Both the position numbers and the translations under genes were made by a program. A DNA stretch of 40,148 nt from Perkinsus olseni (taxonomy: Eukaryota > Perkinsozoa > Perkinsida). The stretch covers positions 1-40,148 of the forward strand of contig JABANN010000315.1 in assembly GCA_013115125.1 (NCBI GenBank), in the 5' to 3' direction. Positions 23,039 to 31,140 of the stretch are shown here, in pieces (positions within the stretch are counted from its first letter, which is position 1; every line of letters starts with the position of its first letter). Below the pieces are notes generated by a model. It searched no databases. It had not been told where the DNA came from and saw only the letters and a list, made by a program, of their open reading frames with translations.

Positions 23039-24108
23039 ATGCCAGCCTCTGCGGTTGACGCCGCTATTGTTCTGTCGGCTCTCCAACGTCTAGTTGAGCA
23101 CTGTGGATGGAACGATAAGACTAGAAACATTGTCGGAGAGGAAGCATGGACGATTTTGCAAGTGGAGCGAAGCAATAACAGAAGACTAGTGAAGAAGGTG
23201 CAGTCGTTAGCACAGGGTGCTTGTATTTATCGTTGAAGGCCCCGATGGTTAAGGACGACGGAGCTAAACTAAGAAGGGAACTGCGAGGTGCTGCTACGGC
23301 CGAAGAATTGACTAGGTTGATCGAGAAGGCTGCCAAGGCTGGATATAAGTGAGGAAATTTCAGAGTCAGTATTCCTCAATTCAGCGCCTCGCTCCGTCGA
23401 GTGATCACCAAGAAGAGAATGCTGCTTCTTTCCGCAGGCATGAAGCAGAGATGGGCATGCGTAAATTGCTGAAATTGAAATGAGGGATTCTAGAGTTTTT
23501 CTGCGGCATGCTGGTATCTTAGCGTTTCAACATCCGACATTATTCCCGAGTTGCTTTGAATGCTGAGGGGGTGCCTGGGGATTGTTCCAGCAGTCGATTA
23601 CGCAAGTACGCACGAACCGCGCGTAATCGCTGTGTATTGGATCATCGGAATGCCAAAGTTTACGCGAAGCGTGCGGGTAAGCGCGCGGTTGACTTGAATA
23701 GGCCGAACAACGCCAATCTCCATGATATAGTTCAGAGCCGACTCGGGGCGTCACGGCCGCCATTTGGGCGTTTGCCGTCAGTACCCTACCGTCATTTGAC
23801 AATGTCACGGCGCCCCCAGCAAGGGGCCACGAGTCACGCGTTGATGCTGCCGCCTGTCGGGTATAAATTCATACCCAAGAGTGATAAAGTCTGCGGTGCC
23901 CCAGGGTGCTTCGAATGTTATGACATCTACTGCCAGCGTTGTGAAAGTAATGGGAGGTTTCGGAGGAGTTCACGTGTGCTTATCACGTTATCGGTCTCAA
24001 TTCGCTAAATCGTCAGGGATCCCTTTGCCCTGTTCCGAACTTCGTCGAGCATGTTATATCGTGGAGACAGAGTATTCGCTTCACCGGCTAACTCGTTCTT
24101 CATTATAA
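23039..24108 (+). CDS. Basic helical protein with a Cys-rich C-terminus, unknown
   Basis: The ATG at 23039 opens MPASAVDAAIVLSALQRLVE; a 41-nt intron (phase 0) leads to the helical exon MVKDDGAKLRRELRGAATAE ending AKAGY near 23.35 kb. From there an in-phase path continues through ASLRRVITKKRMLLLSAG and FNIRHYSRVALNAEG into a long basic exon with KVYAKRAGKRAVDL, LPPVGYKFIPKSDKVCG and a Cys cluster (C-X4-C-X2-C, then YCQRC), with a TAA at 24106. The KVYAKRAGK..VDL block recalls the histone fold of TAF9 (AKVYaeHAGK..VDv), but the fit is weak. If the TGA at 23351 is used instead, the first 90 residues form a separate gene. Confidence 0.4.
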
Positions 24109-24132
24109 AAATTGTATCCTTTGCGCGTCGAA

Positions 24133-24783
24133 ATGACCTCTCATGAGAATAGCAGTGAGCTTAGACCCTGACTGAGTTGTATTCGACCGATCTACGGGTT
24201 GTCAGGTAAGGACCGGCGTATAATGGAGCTGGAGATGCGTAATAATGACCTGTGCAAGAACCTCACTCTCTTACAGGGGCAGCTGTTTGCCAAGATTCAA
24301 CAGCACCAACAAAGCGGGAGTAGTAGGAAGGGAGAGACACTGTCACAGTTGCACACATCCATGCGCTCTTCAATGCTGCGCAATACCCCTTCAACTGAGT
24401 GTCGATTGTATATTGCCTTCGGGTGCTGCTGGTGCGTCTGATAGAAGTAGTGTGTATTGCGTCACACTACTTGCTGTTGTCCTCTCCGTTTACGGTTACG
24501 CCAGGCCATAAACTTATCGGTTGCCAGCACGCCTTAGTTTCTGAGCTATTGCAGCTTTTCCTACAGGTGCTCCTGTGGGAGGGGAGACCGTACAGTCAGC
24601 ACAGCCTACATTCCGTCCGGGTGGACCTCCGTCCGCTAACATGAAAGTGAGTGCATAATGTTCCGGTTGTCTGAGACTGAAGTGCTTCAGGATGCTTTTG
24701 CCTATGTTCAATCGCCTGTGCTACATGATCCGGTGTCTAATAGGAATTATGTTGCGACAACAACTTACACGTCGCCTCCTTAA
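24133..24783 (+). CDS. Coiled-coil protein with Pro/Tyr-rich tail, unknown
   Basis: The ATG at 24133 (MTSHENS) joins in phase 1 across a 51-nt intron (24155-24205) to KDRRIMELEMRNNDLCKNLT then LLQGQLFAKIQQHQQ, a clear coiled-coil heptad pattern. A middle exon is not resolved (24.35-24.57 kb). The last two exons give APVGGETVQSAQPTFRPGG and DAFAYVQSPVLHDPVSNRNY, ending TSPP with a TAA at 24781. Only 16 bp separate this stop from the next gene's start. Function unknown. Confidence 0.5.
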
Positions 24784-24799
24784 TAGACATGTTCTCAAG

Positions 24800-25660
24800 A
24801 TGGTGTACATTCAAACCCAATTCTTGAGTTCAGTTGCTAAATCGGGAAAATCTTCTCAGCAATTTTCCGCCCTTCCTCGCATGCATTCATCATCTCCACG
24901 GGGGAGAACGCGGCAGTCATCAGCGAGCTCCACGTCATCGTGGTCAAGAATCGGCTCATCTTTTCGCCTGCTCTTTGCGGTTGTCCTAACGGCATGGTGG
25001 ATATGGATCATATGCCAGCTCCTCTTCTCAAGGGACGTGGTAAGGAGTGTCCAAAAATCACAAGACGAGGAACGATAACCGAATTTTTTGCTTCGTTTCT
25101 CAGTTTGTCGAGTTCACCACTTCACGTGTTGCCTTTTGCGCTCAGATACGGCAACTACTGGAGCGAACCTCGCTCGCTATTACTGAGAGTCGGCATTTGG
25201 CATCGGAGACGTGGTTGCTGATGAAGGAATACGCCAGAGTTGGACGACTGTGGCTGTATTACAAGGAACTCTACCGACTGTTGACATCGAAATCGGGTGT
25301 CATTCATGTGGTCTTGTTGTGCGCGCCCCGCCTTGGACTTCTCTCTAGGGCTTGGGAGTGACCGTTGGCATACTGAGTGGAAGATTTATCGTTGACGAGC
25401 TCCTCGAATTCTACTCGGTTGTGATGTACTTGATACTAATCATGTGTATGAGGGCTCGACCTGCTGAGGTTCGTACATAGCATACGAGTTAGTCGTATCT
25501 CAGGTTGAAGTTGGATCTCCACGGTGTGGGTATACTTGGATATCTTCAGGTTCGTGGTGGCACCATTCTTCATGGACTTATGGAGTCTCGTAACGGAAGT
25601 CACTTGGCCGTTTTTGAAGAGAACTATCTTTCCAATCTTCAAGAAGTAGGCTATGGATAA
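24800..25660 (+). CDS. Membrane protein of unknown function, three or more TM segments
   Basis: Not recognised. Exon 1 (24800-25039, 80 codons) starts MVYIQTQFLSSVAKSGKS, has a Ser-rich stretch, then the TM LLFAVVLTAWWIWIICQLLF. Exon 2 from 25104 is in phase 0: FVEFTTSRVAFCAQIRQLLE then a helical stretch to LTSKSGVIH. A 41-nt intron leads to GLGVTVGILSGRFIVDELLE and a TM (YSVVMYLILIM). A 60-nt intron, phase 2, leads to LKLDLHGVGILGYLQVRGG and NYLSNLQE, ending at a TAA at 25658. Four joins all match in phase. The gene lies head-to-tail with another membrane gene 117 bp downstream. Confidence 0.65.
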
Positions 25661-25777
25661 AAAAGCCTATGTACATTGTAGCTACTACAGCGTAGTATAA
25701 GTTCTGATTGACATATCGATTAGAATTCTTATTTATATACCGTTCGAGTACACCCAGTACTTATTTCTTATTTCTTT

Positions 25778-28199
25778 ATGGAGGATTTATTCATTCACAA
25801 GTTCTTCCATCGTCCTAAAGGCCCGTTTCGACTAGGTTTGACCTCAGATACGTTGTTCCAGTGGCTCGAGACTACGTCTGGCCATTCCTCGTCGGAACAG
25901 TCTGGCCACTCGTGGAAAAACTGCCTCTGGATCTCCGCGTGGCGTTGTTGTGGGTAATATGCTAGGAGCCAGGATTGAACCGGCGACGTCTCGCATGAAC
26001 GCCAATCTCAGATCTTTGGAGTTCTGATGTTGAGGAAATTTTATCCAAAGGCTAAGCATCTCACGATTTTGCCAATTGCTTGGTTCATATGGCGGGGATA
26101 CTATTATCTGGTAAGTGGTGTCGTACCGGGGATCTTCCGGTTGAAAAGCGAAGAGCTTGATCAGTTGCCCGAAAAGTACGTGAGAGTTCCGCTCATTGTC
26201 TGTGGGACAGTACTTCCACTGTTGGCGAGCTTGAGAATGTAGTGTGAAATTCTGCATCCGGCTGAGCCCACATTCTCTTTGGCAGGTACTTCACCACCAG
26301 TAGTGACTCTTCGAGAGTGTCACAGGATCAGCGGGCTTCATTGAGATCTTACCTTTGCTACTGGGCCCTCTTCCCCTTCATGCTAGCAGCCGATTACACT
26401 TTCGTGACTTTTCTGACAACTCTAGCCGATCACGACGCAGCGACGAGGGTCAATTATGGCTACAATGCTGGTTGCTTGGTAGGGTCTCGCCTTGTCGGAC
26501 TGGGAATGCTTTCGCGCGCCACGAAATTGATTGCTCAGGTGTTGTTGATATGGCTGGTTGGTTATGGCGGTATAGTAGCGGCTTTTGAATTCGCTAGACG
26601 GGTGCTGTGGACGTTGATGGGTCAACAAATGTGGGTATTGTGCTCTGCTGGGAGCAAATATCTGAAGGAAAAAGTTGATGAGCATGGTAATAAATGATGG
26701 GGCACCGTTGTTTGCGTAGATCGAATTGCGATGCGACTTGGGAGATGGTGGACGTGTATGCTTCGAGGTTGAGTTTGAGACAGGAGTGAGTTATCTGGAA
26801 ATGAGTTTTTTTACCATCAGATGCGCAACTGACCGATTGTAGTTACCCCCAGACGGTGGTTCTGCTTGGGGTTGACATGAGCTTCTCCTGATTAGTAGGT
26901 GCACTATGGAAGATCGGCTTGTACTGGTCGAAGTTCCAGCGTATCATCACTGCCAACTCTCGCACGGTCGGCTTTGTTTACAAGATTGGAGTCATTGCTT
27001 TGGCCGTGGTGCTCCTGCTGTACTATGCTTACTCGGTATTCAGGTCTGGGGTGTGTTCTCGATTGCGTGGTGCGTGAGAAATCCGTTTACTCGCATCGTT
27101 CCCTTTGGCGTCCTGTGGATTCCGTCGGCAAATGATACCAGATGTGGGTAGTTATCCCGGCACCGGTCGCTGATCAGGTGTTGATGCGGCTCTTTGCGTT
27201 CGCTGTATGGCCGTGGTACATGGTTGAGACTGGCAAAACAGTATCGCGAAAGGCTTACTGGGATTATCGGTAGGTTACGCCGGTGGCTGCGGAAATACAT
27301 GGTGCAGAAGCTTCGGTCCCCCATCGAGTTTCACGCGGTACTTTTCACGCACGGAAAAGCCACAATCTTTATTTCCGGGGTGTTTTCTCGTCGTTCAGCG
27401 GAAGGAGTTGTCAGATGGAGTAGATGGGGTTCGAATCTTGGTCCCCTCAGGCCCTGCCTGGCGTTCTCCTTGCTATTCCTCTCGACTGAGCTGCTGGTCG
27501 CCCCGCGGCTGATCTTCCCCTTTTCAGCATTGTTCAACATGGCGCACATGCCCATTGTAAGTAGTATCCTCGGGTTCATCACGCAAGATGCAAAATAAGT
27601 TGAGGTTGCGTCCTGTTTAGCAACGAACCGCAAGAGCGCTTCACCTCGAGGTGCTGATTTTCCTGATTCTTCTCAGGTTTTCGGCTTGAAGTATTTCGGA
27701 GAATTCATACTCGACTCCTGTGGAAAATTCTACGTTTTGATGTCTGCGAAGTTGGTTCCGAGCGCCGTTGAGAAACGGCAAGGGAGCAAGGTTTCTAAGC
27801 CAAAGAAACGTTTCGGAGGTGTTGAGAGCGCTCAGACCACGAGCGGTCTGCAGGAGAGAATCAAGACGATGAACCCGGAGAATACGGAGGAGGTTGAGCT
27901 GCAGCAAAAGGAAGGGACTGCGTCGCCAGCGGATCCGGGTGCAGAGAGTTCAGCTGCGGTGGTTGAGGGTGATGGAATGTCTGATGAGAAAATGCAAGAG
28001 CGCGAGAATTCGGGCGGGAGTACTGCAGGGAGAAATAGTGCTGATGAGGTCACCAATATTGTCAAGCGAGGTAGGCTGCTGTTCGCGTTGAGGAATTCAA
28101 GGATGCGAGTTTCCCTCAGGCCCACGGAGATCGTCTCGGTTGTCCTCTGTGAGGCAACGAGCATCGGCAAGTGGTTCAAGATCTCCGTCTCTCGACTAA
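25778..28199 (+). CDS. Multi-pass membrane protein with acidic and Arg/Ser-rich tail
   Basis: Exons joined in phase run from the ATG at 25778 (MEDLFIHK) to a TAA at 28197. TM-rich blocks are DYVWPFLVGTVWPLVEKLPL, LWIFGVLMLRKFYP, ILPIAWFIWRGYYYL, VPLIVCGTVLPLLASL, YWALFPFMLAADYTFVTFL, LIAQVLLIWLVGYGGIVAAF, IGVIALAVVLLLYYAYS, LMRLFAFAVWPWYM and LAFSLLFLSTELLVAP. The cytosolic-type tail (PKKRFGGVESAQTTSG, then Glu/Ser-rich, then RRSSRLSSVRQRASAS) suits a phosphorylated tail. Key introns: 25954-26011, 26239-26285, 26687-26898, 27270-27450. The FYPxxK...YW block loosely recalls TB2/DP1/REEP ER-shaping proteins, but I would not assign it. Confidence 0.7.
25954..26011 (+). repeat. 58-nt intron containing a complete tRNA T-arm, antisense
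   Basis: On the minus strand the intron reads GCCGG-TTCAATC-CTGGC: a 5-bp T-stem (one G-T pair) with a 7-nt TTCAATC loop. This is the best-formed tRNA T-arm of the window. It lies between exons ending DLRVALLW and starting IFGVLMLRK, both in phase 0. Confidence 0.85.
27270..27450 (+). repeat. 181-nt intron with tRNA B-box near its acceptor
   Basis: GGTTCGAATCTTGG at 27429-27442 is one base off the B-box consensus and lies 10-20 nt before the acceptor CAG. The exon join is phase 2 (DYR, then PCLAFSLLF). Confidence 0.7.
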
Positions 28200-28330
28200 C
28201 GATTCTATCGGACTTAGCGCCGGATTTTTTCATGTAATTTTCGTATCATTTTCTTCTACGGATGCACTGATGTATGTTTAGTGTGTCAATAGCGGCCTGA
28301 GAGCGGGTCGGTATCCTCTAAGGGGTCGTG

Positions 28331-28775
28331 ATGGAGTCGAGGGTTGAGGTACCCGTTTGAAAGGTCATTGTGCGCTAGCGGGACGATTTTTTTCTGAGTC
28401 GTCTTTGTTACTGGGTGGTCCGACGGTTTCTTTGTCTGGATTACTTCTGGCCGGATGGTGGGTCACCTAACATATTATCGGATCTGGGAAGTCTCGCTGA
28501 GAAAGCACGTGAGTTTGGTGGCGGTGCAAATTTGTAATAAACTGGAGGAATTGCTTTAGGAAGTTCACGTGTGTTGTGAGCTAGGTACGCGAGACGCGAT
28601 GAGAACCTTCTTGCACGGAAAATGCCAGAAACACCAAGCATGGAACAGGGGCGGAGAGGTACAGCAATACGCTCCTCAAAGCGAGCTCACCCGAGAAGCT
28701 CTGCTGCAATCGAAAAATTACCCGGGGGGATTTCGGAGTGATCGTATTTGGGTTTGGGGATATCTCGGATCCTAG
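28331..28775 (+). CDS. Small orphan protein with aromatic N-terminus
   Basis: Not recognised. The ATG at 28331 (MESRVE) joins in phase 0 to RDDFFLSRLCYWVVRRFLCL then DYFWPDGGSPNILSDLGSLA. A 51-nt intron (phase 2) leads to YARRDENLLARKMPETPSME, and a 40-nt intron (phase 1) to LLQSKNYPGGFRSDRIWVWG, with a TAG at 28773. About 108 residues, basic. The first intron would be only 30 nt, so the start is the weakest part. A minus-strand open frame over the same bases has no such exon chain. Confidence 0.5.
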
Positions 28776-29348
28776 TCGCGGCACTTTAGCGTGCACTGTC
28801 GACTGCATCTATCTTGGTGCTCGCCTGTAACGCTCGAGGCTATCATGGCAAGCTTATTAGTCGAATTTTGAGAGGATTACCTTCCGGTCACATCATCTGG
28901 ACCGCTACATACTGAGCGCGCGTCGCTCGCCCCAGACTAGATCTCCGATGCGCGAGATTTGCAATTACAAATCTTGCGCTCGCTGGGAAGTGCTCCAGGT
29001 TTGAATAGGATGCGTGTGAAGATCTTGAAGAGTATCGACAGCGGTTGTCGTCCGTCGTTGGCTGTCCAAGTTATCCCCAAGAGTAGCTCGGAGTGTCTGA
29101 GATGAAGCGCACGAAATAGCGAATGCTGCTAGCGCTCTCTTCCTTCGAACAGTAGACACAGTAGTCGAGTAGTCGAAGCTCTGCGGCGAGAGTCTTCTTC
29201 AAATGGCTGAGTCGTTGCACTCTAGTGTGTCTACTAGACTTGGGTGGACCAACCAGGGCAACCGTAGAGGAGCCGTTTCAGGGAGTCTCGGATATATATG
29301 CTCAGCCTGAAAGTTCCTTGCGAATCCAGCATATCCTGTTCTGTAATT
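28776..29348. other. Intergenic stretch upstream of the first P-Q-R cassette
   Basis: No gene supported. A minus open frame at 28965-29159 starts with GTG and has no partner exons. It should contain the 5' control region of the P1 gene. Confidence 0.45.
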
Positions 29349-29769
29349 ATGGCTCTCGTTCACTCTGTTCTGCTGCTGGTCAAACCTCGGCGCCAGCTAT
29401 GCAGGCTTTTTTCAAGACCAAGGCATCTAAGGTGACTCGCGTGCGCCGTGTGAAGGTACTCATACCGCATGCTGGTCAGAATGAACCTTCAGTGACAGAT
29501 AGGCTTGACCGACTGGAAGGTCAAATGACTACGGTTATCAGCCAAATATCTAAGCTGTTCGATAGAACGTCCAGGCTCGCTTATGCAGGCAAGAAGGTAC
29601 TTCTGCGGTGCCAAATTAGAGCTACCATTTTGTTTCGCAGGTGAATGCTCTCGGTCCGCAGTGCGAAGCTGAATATCTAGACAGTAGGATGATCCTGTCC
29701 CGGGCGGCGGATCACTACTTCGCGACTTGGGAAGAACCTGAAACACCAAAAAGCTTCTCCCTCTGGTGA
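29349..29769 (+). CDS. P1: small secreted protein, first gene of cassette 1
   Basis: No known family recognised. The ATG at 29349 gives a short signal peptide (MALVHSVLLL, then AFFKTKASK after a putative 26-nt intron). A 48-nt intron leads to a 39-codon helical exon (SVTDRLDRLEGQMTTVISQI, ending at 29596), and a 44-nt intron (29597-29640) leads to the last exon 29641-29769 (NALGPQCEAEYLDSRMILSR, ending FSLW). Introns are phase 0. The P2 gene at 36654 has the same central exon length (39 codons), the same intron phase and a last exon that aligns almost without gaps. If the 26-nt intron is not real, translation may start at 29399 instead. The Q1 gene follows 64 bp downstream. Confidence 0.7.
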
Positions 29770-29833
29770 TAGCTGCTCCTGCTAGACTATAGTTGGTCGA
29801 ACGTCATTTTTAAGGATTTACGGTAATTAAACG

Positions 29834-30127
29834 ATGTCATTCAAGTTCGTAGACGGGGGCCGTATCGAAAAGGTCGCAGGACCTTTGGAAATGATTCGGG
29901 ACGAATTTGCTCGTGTTAATCCCTTCACTTATTCGATGGATGAACTCAAGGCAGCGTTTGAGGGGGGTATGGATGGCACCAAGTGCTTCGCTTTGATTGA
30001 TTACATTGAAAGACACCCGACTAGGGACTACAGGGATAGCGCCGATTGGGTCAGGAAATTCGTTCATGACAAGATGAATGCAGCGATGAAACTAGCTGAG
30101 GATCATAGGGAGAAAAGTGGGCTATGA
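29834..30127 (+). CDS. Q1: small intronless orphan protein of cassette 1
   Basis: 97 residues in a single exon from the ATG at 29834. It starts MSFKFVDGG and carries AGPLEMIRDEFARVNPF, YIERHPTRDYRDSADWVRKF and KMNAAMKLAEDH. Q2 at 37148 is a clear paralog: both share GPLE, NPF, a W[IV]xKF motif and a final LAxEH/LAEDH helix. There is no signal peptide and no TM, so it looks cytosolic and helical, unless an upstream leader exon was missed. It sits 64 bp after P1 and 6 bp before the R1 ATG. Function unknown. Confidence 0.8.
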   Translation: MSFKFVDGGRIEKVAGPLEMIRDEFARVNPFTYSMDELKAAFEGGMDGTKCFALIDYIERHPTRDYRDSADWVRKFVHDKMNAAMKLAEDHREKSGL

Positions 30128-30133
30128 GATGCC

Positions 30134-30608
30134 ATGCTGATTGTGATGTCGATGTTCGTACAGAGTACGGTTGTGAACAGTGAATTCAATGGTATGTCGG
30201 ATGCGGGTCCAGCACTGCGTCCACTGTCCGATGTAGCTGTGTGGTAACCACACTGGGTGATGTCTGACTACCGGCACCCAACTGTTGAGTGGAATAGGTT
30301 CTAATCCGACCGAAGCAGGCGGGGTAGCCTCAACGAAGCTCCTCGGTTCGTCTAGTTGCTTCAGCTCTGGGCGATGCGGCGGATTTGACTGCCTATATGA
30401 TACAGGCTGTATCGTGTGAGGTTGGCGAAGCGCTCAGATCCGACTTACCAGCCTCAAATCCGGACCGGAACTCGTTTTCAGTGTGCACTAGGCGTGCGCG
30501 TGCTGGTGGCATACCACTACATATGAGACCCATAACTCTGGCGGCATCGATTCGCTTGGGCGTTCCGCGTATCACTCATTTTTTTCTCAGTGTGGTAAGA
30601 TGAGGTAA
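30134..30608 (+). CDS. R1: small secreted protein, third gene of cassette 1
   Basis: Not recognised. The ATG at 30134 starts a signal peptide (MLIVMSMFVQSTVVNSEFN). Exon 1 30134-30191 joins in phase 1 to exon 2 30365-30480 (LGDAADLTAYMIQAVSCEVG, then EALRSDLPASNPDRNSFS). An intron with a strong T-rich acceptor leads to exon 3 30591-30608 (CGKMR and TAA). The total is 63 residues. The first 25 bases match the R2 start at 21 of 25 positions, and two of the four changes are silent, which supports coding. Its ATG lies 6 bp after the Q1 stop and in the same frame. Confidence 0.55.
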
Positions 30609-30625
30609 AATAATTGTGATTTTCT

Positions 30626-30896
30626 TCACGAAAAAACCGGGTTGGGATAGCGGCAGTTAACGCGCTCTCGATGGCACCGTGTGTTGGGCGTTGCCTCCAT
30701 GTTGTTCGATAGGGCGTGCATTGTCTTAATGTCGCTTCCGTCTGCATCGAGGACGCGCCGTACTCCTCGGCCAAAGGTCGCCATGGCCGCACCAATATCT
30801 ATCCCAGAAGGTACTAGTGAGTCGACTTGTTGTTTGTTGTAAGTGACTGAGGTCCGTAGTATCGAGTATCAGCGATAACAGGATGACACACCTCAT
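30626..30896 (-). CDS. Small secreted protein
   Basis: Not recognised. The ATG at 30896 gives a signal peptide (MRCVILLSLILDTTDL). A 46-nt intron (phase 1) joins it to IGAAMATFGRGVRRVLDADG, then HALSNNMEATPNTRCHRERV and NCRYPNPVFS with a TGA at 30626. About 73 residues, two Cys in the mature part, basic end. It converges on R1 with 17 bp between the stops. A 28-nt intron would also keep the frame. Confidence 0.5.
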
Positions 30897-31140
30897 CAGG
30901 GCGGAGAGATTCACTCCTTTTCACACCACCATTTGGCGGATGGTAGTTGTGGATTACGGAATGGCTGGTCGTTCGGAGCGACTCGCTCCTTTCTAGGGCT
31001 CAAAAATACCCCTAAAGGTTGTGATCTGTTTTTGCACCCAGTCCGAATTCTCGATTATCATTGCTGGTCTACTCAGCCCCTCGAGAGACCCGGCGTGTCT
31101 TTCAGATAATCCGCTGGCCTATCGAGAGCAGAGTTTCGCT

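Noticed and set aside
26698-27151. A separate gene starting at 26697 or 26906
   Set aside because: The donor at 26687 (phase 1) joins in phase to the exon at 26899, making one membrane-protein gene; the other frame needs a start overlapping a stop.
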